Shown here: piece after piece, positions 25,101 to 37,900 of the stretch
Layout of the letters: every line of letters begins with the position of its first letter
How positions within the stretch are numbered: position 1 is the first letter of the stretch
DNA from: Panagrolaimus kolymaensis
Taxonomy: Eukaryota; Nematoda; Chromadorea; Rhabditida; Panagrolaimidae
Length of the DNA: 64,000 bases
Assembly: GCA_028622995.1 (NCBI GenBank)
Contig: JAJQJQ010000005.1
Coordinates: 1,612,001 to 1,676,000, forward strand
Direction of reading: 5' to 3'
The notes under the pieces: model-generated
What the model saw: only the letters and a program-made list of their open reading frames with translations
Told to the model about the DNA's origin: nothing
Databases searched by the model: none
Program-made: the position numbers and the translations under genes

Positions 25101-26996
25101 ACCTTTAATATGAGAACCATCCATATCTTGATCAGCCATAATCATAACTTTGCCATAACGAAGAGTTTTCATATCATCTTCAGAATTATATTTGAGCTTG
25201 TATTGCAAACCAAGAATCTTCAGCAACGATGTGACTTCGGCGTTTTTCATAATTTGAGCATGACTTCCTTCACGAACATTTAACATTTTACCACGAAGTG
25301 GAAACACACCATAATGATCACGTCCAATAACACCCAAACCAGCAACAGCTAAAGACTTGGCTGAATCTCCTTCGGTCAAGATCAAAGTACAGAGATGAGA
25401 ATTCTTTGTTCCAGCATCGTTAGCATCTTCAAGTTTAGGAATACCCTTGAGTTTAGACGTCTTCTAAGAACTACATTTCTTATCAGCTTGTTCTTGTTGC
25501 TTGAATTTCACCCAAGACATAACAGCATCAGCGATACCACATTTGAGAGCAGACGCAGAGAACTTTTCAGAGACAGCAGCGGTGGAACCAAAAGACTTCG
25601 CCAAAGTTGTAAGAGTTTCTTTTGTTTGAGAATCGAAGCTTGGATTTTCAACGAGACAATTGACGAACACCCAAACATGGTTTTTGACTTGAAAAGGTTT
25701 AACTTGAATACTACCTTTGCCAATCTTCTTCTTGATTGCCTCCATCATGTTTCCAACGATCTGATCAGTGATATAGTCGACATGTCGTCCGCCTTTTGTT
25801 GTTGCAATAGAGTTGACGAAGGAGACTTGTTGAAAGTTCTTTTCAGAGACCGTGACAGCAATTTCCCAACGATCATTGACAATTTCATGAGCAACTTTGA
25901 AAGGTTCGCCATTGCTATCGATGTAATCCTTCGTGTAAAGTTCGACATATTGTTTGAAACCAGATACAGGAATCTTCTTGCCATTAAGAAAGACACTAAC
26001 ACCTTTGGATACACCAGCAATATCATAAGCACGTCGAGACATTAAAGCAATAATATCATCATCAAGCTCCTTCATTTTGAATTTGGTGAGATCAGGACGG
26101 AAGGTAACCTTGGTAAAATCATCTCCTTTGGCTTTTTCAATTTTAGCGTCTCCATTCTTTTTCATGTTGTCCACCCATGTTTGTTTGAAAGAATTTCCAT
26201 ATTCTTTGGATGATGTTTCAAGGACGAACTTTGTGCTGAAGATGTTACACAACTTGGCACCATATCCGTTACGACCACCTAAAAAAAGTAAATTATAAGA
26301 TTTATAAAAATAAAGGCTTGTAAACATACCAGTGACTTTTCTTTCATCATCATTGTAGTTTGAAGAAGTTAACAAAGTACCAAAGATAAGTTCAGGAACA
26401 TACATCTTTTCAGTTTTGTGTTCAACAACAGGAATACCTCGACCATTGTTGTACACGGAAATTTCATTGTTCTCTCTGAAAATGAGAGTGATGTTAATAA
26501 AAAAGAAAATAAATGATACTAAAATCCAACACCTTCTCTCATTAACCAAAAAACTTACTTATCAATGGTGATTTTGATTAAGTTCATCTTGTTGTCACGT
26601 TGCTTGTTATCAGCTGCGTTCACCAAGATTTCATCAAAGATTTTGTACAGTCCAGGAACGAACGAGATCTCACGATTGACCATTTTATCTTCTTTGACAT
26701 CATAGACCCACATAGGAGCCTTGTCGGAGAATTCGACAGAACCAATGTAAGTGTCAGGTCTCAAGAGAATATGCTCCAATTGAGTTTTCTTTTGATAAAC
26801 TGTCTCGATCGACATTTTTCTTTCTGGATTGTTGAAAGACCTGAAATTTGACAAATTAGAAGAAACGATATTAGATATTAAACAAAAAAGATACTCACGA
26901 AGAATAAGCGCGAGAATGATAAATTAAAGGTGGAAGAGATGAGCTTAAGGTGGTATTAGTTTGAAGTCGAACTACACGTGTAAAAATCTTGAGCAT
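22165..26996 (-). CDS. top-2: DNA topoisomerase II, interrupted by one in-frame TAG
   Basis: Type IIA topoisomerase, which passes one DNA duplex through another using ATP. Nine exons: 26996-26899, 26840-26559, 26475-26330, 26278-24911, 24858-24419, 24371-24223, 24172-23452, 23402-22701, 22647-22165; all phases agree (1463 codons). Visible in order are a basic, Ser/Thr-rich leader resembling a mitochondrial presequence (1-41), the GHKL ATPase ([11 protein letters not shown]), the Toprim domain (EGDSA, Glu478; DQDMDGSH near 558), the catalytic Tyr822 in [11 protein letters not shown], and an acidic, Lys-rich tail with SKAEP repeats typical of eukaryotic nuclear enzymes. Codon 447 (25466-25464) is TAG, between the transducer and Toprim parts, with the frame continuing unchanged on both sides. 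This may be sequencing error, a pseudogene allele, or recoding. Met42 (26815) offers a second, leader-less start. Confidence 0.93.
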
Positions 26997-27012
26997 ACAA
27001 GCCTAAAAATTA
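26997..27012 (-). promoter_or_regulatory. Probable spliced-leader acceptor of topoisomerase II
   Basis: The minus strand reads TTAATTTTTAG with AG at 27004-27003, leaving only six untranslated bases before ATG 26996. No upstream exon is evident, so the simplest reading is a trans-splice site. It supports the long start codon that includes the mitochondrial-type leader. Confidence 0.55.
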
Positions 27013-27579
27013 AGGAAATAAAGATAAGGCAAAAAAGAATTTATTTTTGAAAAATAGTTCCGAAAAAAAGAGAGACATCGAAGAAAGAATTAGTTGCCGC
27101 GGGAAAAAAAAAGATAGCTAATGAGGTTTTAACCCAATCTCCAACTCAAATTTTAGACAAAGGTTATGTAAGAGTTGTGAAAATTTAACGAAGTAAAGTA
27201 TTGTGAAAAGCAAAAGTCTATCGAAGATACAAAAAAAGGGAAAAAATCTAACAGAAACAACACACATTTCGAATTGGTCAAAATAAAATCAAAGCATTGA
27301 AAAAAATTTGTCGAAGATTCAAGAAAGCTGCTTGTCTTTCCAAGCTTTCTAAGTTACCGTAATTACCCGCATTTTCCATCTTTCAAGCAATTCTTGTCGA
27401 GATAAAGGGCTGTTTTTTCTTCTTCAAAAAGATTTGTTTGAGGAGATTTTGATGAATGAAAAAATGCAAATTTACAAAAGTTTTGATTCCATTTTTTTTC
27501 TTCAAAGCTTACTTCTTTCTTCTTTTTTTTTAAATGCAATGCAAAACATTCAGTCTTGAATTCATAATTTCAAAGTGAA

Positions 27580-28521
27580 ATGACGTCTCAACAACAACCG
27601 ATGGAAGAAGGAAAAATTCCATCAAAATCTTCATCACCATCAACAACAACGCCATCATCCGGAGGAGGTGCAAATGCTGCTGCTGTTCAACCAACACCAA
27701 CAACACCATCAACTACAAAACAACCTGAAGAACTCAACATTAATAATAATGTCGCTCCTGTATCAATGATTTCTTCTGTTGCTCCACCATCATTTACTTC
27801 ATCAGATGCATCCGATCAAAAAGATATTATTGTTGCTGCTCCAACTCAAACATCATCTCCAATGGTTGTAACACAAAAATCAACAACACCTGTTCAAGAT
27901 CAACAACAACCAATGGCTGCTCCAATATCAACAACAACAACTCAAGCTTTGATACCTCCTCCTCCTCTTCCTGTTGTTGCACCTTCAACATCAACGTCAA
28001 TTCCAGCTTCCATTCCATCATCATCCATTCCAACACCTGCTGCTGCTACTCATGCAACACCATCAAAACATGCTGCTTTACCTCGTTCAACATCATCATC
28101 TTTATTAGCCAAATCTTCTCCTGTTTTATGTATTAATCCAAATAAAGCTGTATTTGATACTCGTGGTGGTGTTTCAAAGTAATTTTGGATTTTTTGTTTT
28201 TATTTTGAGTTTGATTTACTAATACTCCATATCTTTTTCAGACACTTGATGATAAACAAATCATCTGATCGTTTGGCAATCAAAATACGTTCATCAAATA
28301 ATTTTTATTTTCGTGTTAATCCTGTTTATTCATTTCTTGATTGTAATGCTGCAAATGAATTAGAAGTTATTCGATTGGCTGGTGGTGGAGCGAAACAAGA
28401 TAAACTTCAAGTTATTTATGTTATATGTACTGAAAATGATACTGATCCATCAAAACTTTTTGGTTTACGTGCTAATGTTCGAAGTGTTATTTTACCTATT
28501 GCAACTACAGTTGCTGCATAA
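27580..28521 (+). CDS. MSP-domain protein with long Ser/Thr/Pro-rich head (sperm-specific class P type)
   Basis: Two exons, 27580-28178 and 28242-28521, rejoining a split Lys codon to give 292 residues. Residues 1-~185 are low complexity (Ser, Thr, Pro, Ala, Gln). The C-terminal ~105 residues form a major-sperm-protein fold of the short class P type: NPNKAVFDTRGGVSKHLMIN, then IKIRSSNNFYFRVNPVYSF, then EVIRLAGGG and TDPSKLF. Such proteins belong to the nematode amoeboid-sperm cytoskeleton or to MSP-like adaptors, so this gene is strong evidence for a nematode. The extended N-terminal head is unusual for the class, whose members are usually little more than the domain. It is divergent from topoisomerase II across ~580 bp. 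Confidence 0.88.
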
Positions 28522-28575
28522 TAATAACTATGTAAATATGTATTTTATTTTGTATGTAATAAGTTTTGTATTGTA

Positions 28576-28581
28576 AATAAA
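28576..28581 (+). terminator. Poly(A) signal AATAAA of the MSP-domain gene
   Basis: Canonical hexamer 55 bp after the stop codon, followed by a second AATAAA-like run a few bases later. Confidence 0.6.
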
Positions 28582-29134
28582 AGAATAAAATTTTGTAAAA
28601 GTAAAAATTATAAAAAATGGAAGAAAAAAGTACTCATTTTACACATTTTTTAGGATTAATAATTTTTGTATCTAAAAATTGACCGCTAAATACAAACTTT
28701 GAGCCATATGTTTTTTTCATTCCTTCTCAACGATGTTTTAAAGAGACGACGCAAGTTTTAAAGGTATTATGCAATGATCTCTATCCAAACATACACATAA
28801 ATATTAAATATGTGAGTGTGATGAGTCAAAAACAAGTTCCAAGCAATCAAAGCATTTTTTTTGAATGAATTTTATTTTAGATGCGTGTTTTCATTGTTTC
28901 ACCATATTTTTTTTGTGTTTGGTTGATTTTGGTCTCGCCTGTTGCTGTTGCTGTTGCCTTTGTTATTTTATTTATTTTTTACAAAAGGATTTTCATGTGA
29001 CACAGCCTTTTTTCAACCAACAGAAACAAAAATTGAATAATAAAATCAATGGTTTTTTTATTGTTGAAAATTATTTTTTGAAGGTTTGAAACAAGGCTTT
29101 ACTTTATTTTATTACTTGAAATTCGTTACTAAAA
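28582..29134. other. Intergenic, no gene seen
   Basis: About 550 bp between the MSP-domain gene and the transporter on the same strand. No splice acceptor close to the next ATG was recognised. It probably holds the transporter promoter and 5' UTR. Confidence 0.5.
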
Positions 29135-31086
29135 ATGGTTTCAAAAAGGCTAAAATCTGTGTGGAAAACTAATGGCGAACTTATTTTCACACTTTTTGGT
29201 GTAATTTTTGGTATTGGTTTGGGTTTTATTTTAAGAATATTTGATCCCGATCCCAAAGTTATTTCATATATTAATTTTCCGGGTGAAATTTTAATGAATA
29301 GTCTTAAATTAATGATTTTACCTTTGATTGTCGCAAGTTTAATTTCGGGTAAATTTGTTGCATAATTTTTTTATGCAAGAATCAATTCTAAAATATTTGA
29401 TTTGTTATTTTTAGGTTTATCACAATTGGATGCTCGACAATCCGGTGAAATAAGTAAATGGGCATTTTTATATTATGCAATGACAACCACTTTGGCGGTA
29501 ATATTAGGAATTATTTTGGTTTTAGTTATACACCCAGGAGATCCATCAATTAAAGGAAAAACTTATGTGGGAAATGAAAAAGCAGATGTTAGTGGAGTGG
29601 ATAATTTTTTGGATGTTGTTAGGTGAGAATATTTTCTTTTAAACACTTGAGAGTTCCTTAAAAAAGTTGTGGCTGAAATTTTTGCAACGATACTCCGTGA
29701 CATTACTTTTCATTTTTTGATATTTGTTTTGGAAAGTTAATGGATGCTTTAAAACAAACTTTTTTTGTGATTCATCTAACTTTTTTTGTATCATCGCTTA
29801 TTTCTTTTTTCCAGAAACATATTCCCTGATAACATTATTGAAGCAACCTTTCGTCAAACTTCCTCTGAATATATCAGATTAAATGAATCTGATCCTCGAT
29901 CTTTAGTGCTAAAAATTCATAAAACCGATGGAATGAATGTTCTTGGTTTGATTGTATTTTGTGTGGCTGTAGGAATTTCACTTTCATATCTCGGTGAAAA
30001 AGGCAAACCTTTGGCTGATATTTTTATTGCACTGGATCATGTTATTAATCTCCTTGTTGGTTTATTAATGTGGTATGCCCCGATTGGTATTGCTTCACTC
30101 ATTGCAGCAAAAATATTAGAAATCCATGATCTTGGAAAAACTCTTGAAAGTTTAAGCCTTTATATGGCTACAGTAATTTTGGGATTATTTTTGCATTTAT
30201 TTGGAACCATTTCGCTAATATATTTTATTGCATCTCGAGAAAATCCATATAAATTTCTTCGAGGTTTACTTCAAGCTGCTATGACTGCATTGGGAACCGC
30301 TTCCAGCGCCGCTACTTTGCCTGTAACATTTAAATGTTTGGAAGCTAATGGCGTGGATTCAATGTACACTAAATTTGTCCTTCCTGTTGGAGCAATGATT
30401 AATATGGATGGAACAGCTTTATATGAAGCTGTAGCTTCCATATTTATTGCACAAATAAATGGAATTAATTTATCGTTTAGTCAAGTTATAACTGTAAGTA
30501 TTACAGCAACTTTAGCTTCCATCGGTGCTGCTTCTATTCCATCCGCGGGTTTAGTAACTATGTTGATTGTATTGTCAGCTGTTGGGTTACCCACTGATGA
30601 TATAAGTATTATTATTGCTGTTGATTGGTTACTGTAAGTCCCAAGACCGAAGTCGTTAGCTTACAATTAGTTATATGAATTCAAGGAATCCTTTAACCTT
30701 TATTACTTAAATTGTTGTCGCGAAAACTTAAAATTATAATACCCATTGAGTGATAAAGCTTTGATATTCCAACAACGAAGCTCGCTAATTTTCTTATTTT
30801 ATCCCCATTTTTTAGTGATCGACTTAGAACATGCGTAAATATTTGTGGTGATGCAGTTGGATGTGCATTTGTTCAAGCTTTGATAGAGCGAAATAAACCT
30901 CTTAGACCAGGTCCAAGAATTCATCCTACTGATTCTTTGCCAATTCCACAAGATGAAGTAAGCCTTTCCTTCCATTTCACAATTTCCTCGAAATTATGAT
31001 TAACCAATTTCAATTTTTAGAGCCCAACCAAATATTACTCCGCTCAATCACACGTCCAACAATCAGATTCACAAACATCGTTTTAA
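29135..31086 (+). CDS. Excitatory amino acid (glutamate) transporter, SLC1 family
   Basis: Five exons: 29135-29348, 29415-29622, 29815-30633, 30816-30957, 31021-31086 (482 residues, phases agree). Na+-coupled uptake of glutamate or aspartate across the plasma membrane. Family signatures are all present: the serine-rich hairpin HP1 (LGTASSAATLP, ~300-309), the TM7 motif NMDGTALYE (~337-345), hairpin HP2 (SIGAASIPSAG, ~376-386) and TM8 DWLLDRLRTCVNICGDA (~411-427), which carries the substrate-contacting Asp and Arg. Length is close to the usual 480-560. The protein ends in TSF, which fits a class I PDZ ligand. The closest relatives should be the nematode glt genes, but I cannot say which. Confidence 0.95.
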
Positions 31087-34000
31087 CTTTTTTCTTTTAA
31101 ATATTTTTTTCTTGCTTTTGTTACTAATTTTAATTAATTTTACTAATAAAAAGGTTTTGAATCTTTTTATTTGGGCTTTTTATTCTGACATCATCGCAAA
31201 TTATTTATTTTACACTTTTTACAACTTTTTTTTAGTAAACGGTTTTTTGGCTGATGAAGTTGCGTCACTTGAACGGTTGTTTTTTTTTCTCTTCTTTTCT
31301 CGCGTTTAGTTTTTCTCGTTTCTCTCATTTCTTGATTATATCACACACTCGAACAAATAATATGTGATCATCAATCTTGAACCAGTAATAAATTTTATTA
31401 GTATCAAGAGAGTATAGGAGTACGTAAGTTTAAATAAATAAATGAATGGAAAAGAGGCAAACTTTTTTTCTAAAATTTTCTAATGGTTTTAAACCTAAAA
31501 GGGTTAGCAATGGAACGACAAGGCGAGACTTTCGGGTGCACCAAATTACTACGTTGTAGCGTTCATTAAAAAAAGTTGACTATACAGGTCTAAAATTTGG
31601 TAATTTGTATTATTCAATTTTTTAAAAAATTTTATGTTTTAATTAATTAATTTTTTTGCAAATAATAGCGCAGTTTGAAGCGAAAACGAAATGTTGGAAT
31701 TCTCAAAATCAAAATTTTGGCTTTTTAAAGAGGCCTTCTTTTTAGCTTTTTTAACTTTAAAATTTTTTTTAGTCATGCTAACTTTTCAAGATAGGTTCAT
31801 TATATAATTTTACAAAACTCAAACTTTCCTATTTAAGAAAGTCATACCTTTAATTTTCGCCTTATTAAGGGAACTTTTTTTCTTGGAATTTTGCAAGTTT
31901 AATTTTGTTAAAGATTTTATCAATTTTTATTAATCATTGAAACCCTTTTCTTGAGAAACATCTTGCATTTTCGTTATTTTTTCCCTCACTCACATATGTG
32001 CATTTGTATTTTTTGCTACCTTTGGAACAAGTTTAAACACTTGTTTACCTTTTTTTCATGGTTCAAAATAAGACAAAATTGACATGCATAAAATGTAAAA
32101 AGTAAAGAGGCCTCTCACTTTCAATCATCAAAATTTTTTTTACAACAATGCAACGAAGAAGACTTCAAACAAAAACAAAAAAACGATAATAAAAAAAAAT
32201 AGCAATCGCATCCTTAAAAAATTGGCCCATTGTTCTTTTTTTTATTTCATTTCTTGCATATTTCTTTTTTCTTTCTTGAAAATATTCCTGTTTTTTCACG
32301 TTCCAATTCAGGTTGTTTCTGCATTTTTATTTTTTGGAGGAAGGAAGGAGGTTTCTCTTTGACCCCAAAAATAAAAAAAGTTCACGATCTGTACCCTCTT
32401 TAAAAAACCATTGTTGCCTTAAATTAGAAATACATAAAATAAAATTAAAAAAAGAAACACTTTTCTAAACAAAATAAAAAAAAATTTCTGATGAAAGTAA
32501 AGAAAAAAAACAACGACGAAAACGACAAGACTTGATTTTGATGGTGGCCAAAAAAATATAAAGAATTAATGGAAGAAATATGAGAACATACATATAAAAA
32601 AAATTAGATTTTTATTTTTTAAGATGGAGGCGGAAGAAAGTAACAAAAAATAAGAAATATATTAACACAAAATGTTTCATGGTCCAATAGAGCAAAGATG
32701 TTCGTCAACTTCTCGACGAGCGAACGAACGCTTTCCTTCCAAATGATTTTTTTTTGTTTCACTTTTTTTTTTGATTCAAAGTTCGAATTTCAACGTATGT
32801 TGGTGGTTGTTTTAATGGGCCCACATTTTTATGGAAGACAATATTAAGGTGTTATTTGCTGAATTATATAAATTTTTGATTTTCATTTTGATGTGAATTT
32901 TATATTAGTATTTTTTTTGTGTCTTTATTGAGTTGGAATTCAAAGTCATCAGCTGACATCGAAAAAATTACTATGATTCGTCAAGTCAAGTTTAATATAG
33001 TTTCTTCAGATTTTTTTTTCTGATCTTGAAGAAGGAGCAAAAAAAAAATTAAAACTGCGTGGTTTTGTTTCACATTTTTTACTTGGCAAATTGGTTTTTA
33101 CTTATTTTAGAAAAGTGTTGGAGTCAAGAATTCGTCAGCCAATTTTTTTGTGACTTCTAACTACCAGGTTGCCCATCATCGTAGGTTCAGGTAATTCCTC
33201 AAATTATGTCTCTTATAGTATTTAGTTATATTAATCATTTGGATGATTTCTAAATATTATACAAATAATTAACTCCTTTACTAATAATGAATACTTCATT
33301 TCTGCCTTTCTTTTCATGCCATTCCATGGCATAAAAAAGTAATAATTTTTTTAGCAAAGATTTTTTTTATTATAAAGGCGGATGCTATTCTTGTCAGTCA
33401 TATTTTTTATATGGACATTAAGGAGAGGGAATAAATGAGCATTAATTCATCCTTAATGTGGAGACCCGAATCCCAAAAATGAGTCAAAAACAAAATAGTA
33501 AAAATTATTTAATAATGTTTTGCTAATGCTTTGTGGCAGATAAAAGTGCAAAAAATCCTTGTCGTGGCTTACTTCATTTTTCTTCTTTTTAGATTTATTT
33601 TGATCTGGGTGAGCCTCCTGATATCGGTTTGCGAGATTAACTAAAGCTTCAGAAACCAAAATATTTGTTAAAAATTAGCGTTTTTATTAGTATTTTTGGC
33701 GCTAAAATTCGAAATACCTGAAAGGAAAAACCTTTTTGATTATATCGAATAAATTTTTTTCCATGCAAATTTATCTTTTTCTTTAATCAAATTATTACTT
33801 CCAAAATTTTTACCATGAAGGTGTTACATTACAGCTGTTCTTGATCATGTTATTTTTTACCTTTCTTCCCTTGAGTTGATTTGATGATTTTTAAGTTAAT
33901 GATGAGAATGAGTAAAGGTTAACTTTCTCTTTTTCTAATTCTTTTTTTGTTTTGACTTGTTTATTCCCCAAATAACAAATGACGCAACCCCCGACAATAA

Positions 34001-34926
34001 ACAGCCATGAAAGGAATTCCACTCATTCATTTATTTTTATTCAATTGTTCCACCTATTCTTTATTTATATGAATGGCCTTCTTCTTCGTCTTTAGGAATA
34101 AAAACAATGGGTTCGAATGATGATGATGACCTTTTTATTGTTAAAATATGTTTTTTAATAAAAAAAATAAAATATTAAAGTATCAAATTTTTTATCAAAC
34201 ATTTTGGTTTGTAAAATGATATGGTTATTAAAGGGGTTGGTGATCTGTTAAAAATAAATAAAAACTGATAATTTTGATGGGTGGAATTTGGGCCATTTTA
34301 ATTTTTTAAATTTGGGTCCTAGAGATTGCTTAATTTTTTCGTCGTTCAAATTTTTGTTTTTGATATTTGAGAAGTTTTGATAAAAGGAAAATAAATATGA
34401 AAATAGCGAAATGGTCCATTCGTGGATTAGAAAATATGCTCATTTTCAAAATTACTTCAAGCGTTTTTTTTGTAATTCTTTTTCTCTTTTTTGTAATCAG
34501 TATTCGATCCAATTTTTAAACTTTACTCACTATTTTATCATTTTGTTAAACTCCACCTTTTAAGGCCCCGACTATCTTCTCCCAAGAGATAGGTAGAGAA
34601 AAAGAGTTTGTTCAACAAAGAAAAAAATAAAAAATAACGGAAACGACCAAGGTCAAAAAACTGTTAACTATTGCTTCTTGAAATTGAATTTTTAGTTTGT
34701 AATGTCCCTAAAGTTTTTTCAACTTTTTTTATTTTATTTCATTGACCTGATTAATTTTAAATTAAAAGTAAACATTTGTCTTTATCAAAGTCGAGAGATT
34801 TTTTTGCCGAGTTGCGATAATTAATTATTTTATCTTTGAACATTGATATTTTAAATTATATAAAATTGAATTTTTAGGTAACCAAAGCCATTTTTATTCT
34901 TTGAAAATTTTTGCGAAGTTTAAAAA
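31087..34926. other. 3.8-kb AT-rich spacer, no supported gene
   Basis: Long runs of A and T, no convincing coding frame and no RNA gene seen. The one coding-like stretch is listed separately (33559-33660). The 5' part should contain the transporter 3' UTR and the 3' part the tyrosinase promoter. Confidence 0.5.
33559..33660 (-). other. Exon-like stretch, unrecognised
   Basis: The minus strand encodes VSEALVNLANRYQEAHPDQN followed by a Lys-rich run, then a good donor (GAAGTAAGC). The composition looks like a real protein rather than AT noise, but no start codon, clear acceptor or neighbouring exon is evident. It could be an isolated exon of an undetected gene or a relic. Confidence 0.25.
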
Positions 34927-37900
34927 ATGCAGCTTTGTTACTTTTGGACTTTATTATTGTTGTTGCTGGTCAACTATGTGGAAGCTCAAAATCAATGTGC
35001 CATGGCGCCCAATGCTGGTAAGTTTGTTCCCAATTATAAAAAAGCTTATCAAAAATAAAATTTAAATTTAAACTATTAAAAAGTAAAAAAAAGTATCGAA
35101 TAGAAGTCACCAAAAGCTATATTAATTTCCAAAAGCTTTTTTTTTAAATTTAGATATCATTTTTCTTAATCAAAATCTTTTTAATCAAAAATCTTAATTG
35201 TGCTTTTATTAATGAAAATAGTTTCGAACTTCTCATTTTAAATTTCCATAAAGTGTGAGATCTTTGTCTTTTCCTTTTTGTAAAATGCGTTTACGGAACC
35301 CACGAGAAACAATAAAACATATGTGTCCGTGTTTACTTTAACTTTATCAATCTTGTGATAGGTGCATTCGTTTAAAATAATTCAGAAAACTTTTATTTAA
35401 AAAACCAACAATCAGGAGAAACAAATAAATAAAAAATTGCATGCCTATTCTTTTCTTTCCCTTTACTTTATCAATTACAAAAACAACAAACTAATAAAAA
35501 AATTCTTAAAGTATTCCTTTTTTTATTTAATGTGTTTATTGGTTGGCTTTTTTTCGATGCGAGTTGTGGGTAGATGTTATGAGAAAAGTCACACAATGGA
35601 GAAAGTTAAAAATGTTGATAAACAACTTTCATCTTTTTTTAATTCTCAAAAATTCGGAATTTGAATACCCTTTAACGGTCACTAAATATTTTTCGAGAGA
35701 AATTAAATACATGTTGTCGGCGCTGTTATTTCTCATAGACAATAAAAAAAAATGATGCGCATTTTTCAAGGACAACGAAAGTGACGCAACAAAATTTTTT
35801 TTAGTTTCTTTGAAAACCAAAAGAATTTTTTTTTCATAGATTTTGCAAAACCTAATAAAAATGGAAGAAGTTGTAAAACAAAATAAAACAGGAAATCTTG
35901 AAGAAGAAAAAACAGCAGCCGTCAAAAAAGGCTACATTCTAAACTCAAATTTTGCACGCAAATTTTTTATTTAGAGCGAGGAACAAAAAAAATGGAGAGC
36001 AAAAAAAGAGAAAGTGAGGGTGTTAAAAAACATGGAAACATGGAGGAAAAAAATATTAAAGATTGACAGATGAGTTAATTTTTTCTGAGTGATAGTCATG
36101 TAATGCAAAACAATGGGCATTGTATGTAAGTGGAAAAAAACATAATCCAAATAATTAAAAAATTTAATAAAAGCAAACGATAAAAAAATTTCTGGATTTG
36201 ACATAAAAATAATTCTTTTATGTCAATCTGGACATAAATATTCTTTTCGAGGCTAGAAAAATAAGTTTATAACCAAAAGATTCTAAAAATTGTATTTTCC
36301 AAAACGTACTTATCGTATAATATATTTTCCGGTGAAAAACCTCGAAAGCATAGAAAGAAATTAATAAATGACATTTATCAAAGTTTTTAACTTCCATATA
36401 AATATGTTTCAGCTTTTATGATGATTTGTAATCAATTATCAATGTGGGATATGAATGCTCGAAACTTTATAACTCAACAACAACAAATCGATGATAATAT
36501 GGTTATTAATGCTCCAGCAGTTCCACAACAACCTTGGCTTTCTCCCGCTGTTCCACAACCCTTTAATCCTTCGCCTTATGCTTGCATGGATTTGGGTTGC
36601 TTGTGTTCGTATATGCGAGGGTTGGGCGGACCTGGAGGCCAATGTGTTTTAAGTAATGGACAACCTTTGAGACCTGCATATCGAAAAGAATATCGAGTTA
36701 TGACTGATAATGAAAGGCAAAGATTTCAATCCGTTTTACAACAAATGAAACGAAGTGGAGAATATGATCGTTTGAGTGAACAACATCGTCAAGTTGGAAC
36801 GGCTTCTGGAGCACATTCAGGTCCAGGATTTTTACCATGGCATCGAGAATTTTTAAAACGTTTTGAAATTGCTATTCGCATGATTGATCCTGGATTAGCT
36901 ATTCCATATTGGGATAGTGTATTAGATTTTTATTTACCCGACCCAAGAGATTCAATACTTTGGAGTCCATTATTTTTGGGTGAAGCAGATTTTAGTGGAA
37001 ATGTTGTTAATGGTCCTTTTGCGGGTTGGAGAACTCTTGAAGGTCGTCCATTTATTACTCGGTAAGTTGCTTTGTCTTTTGTCGCTGTGATAAGAAATAA
37101 CAGGCGATTATTGGGACAAAAAAAATTATTTGCAAGATAAAACTTTTCTCATCGAGGCTTTAATTTCCATTAACTCTTTAATCTTTGTATTATTTTTTTA
37201 GTCATTTGGGTACAGAAGGTCGTCTCTTTAATGAATCCGATCTCAATAATGTTATGGCTCAAACTGAAATCCAAAATATTCTTGCTTATACCGCTCCTCA
37301 ACAAGGTTGCCCATTCCCACCAAATTATGGAGCCATCGAATATTCTCATTCCAGTGTGCATCTTTGGGTTGGAGGAGATATGAAACCTCCACAAACTTCA
37401 GGCAATGATCCAACATTTTATTTGCATCATAGTTTTGTGGATTTAATTTGGGAAAATTGGAGACAAATGCGTCAATCTCGTTGGACTCGAGAACAAGCAT
37501 ATCCTCAAGATTATGTATGGTGTGCAAATCAACAACATTTTGCTAATGCAAATATGAGACCTTTTGAAGTTACTAACCGTGGAGGTTTATCTAATGCATA
37601 CACCGATGCTATGTATCAATATGCTCCTCGACCAACATGTTCACATCAAAATGTATTTGGTTGCGGATCACAATATTTATTTTGTGATACTCGTTTTGCA
37701 TTCGCTCATTGTGTATCGAAAATTAAAATGGGTAGAAATTGTATGGGTTTTCAAGGATTGGATGCATGCTTTGGTGGAATTTGTATGAATGGTAGATGCA
37801 TGCAAGGTAGCTTCCAAAGTGCTCAACAACAACCTCCACAACAGCAACAACAACAGCAGCCTCAACCAAGACCAGTACCACGACCACAGCCTCAAGTTCA

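Noticed and set aside
25395..26045. 216-codon plus-strand frame
   Set aside because: Antisense of the topoisomerase II transducer region, which is unmistakable on the minus strand.
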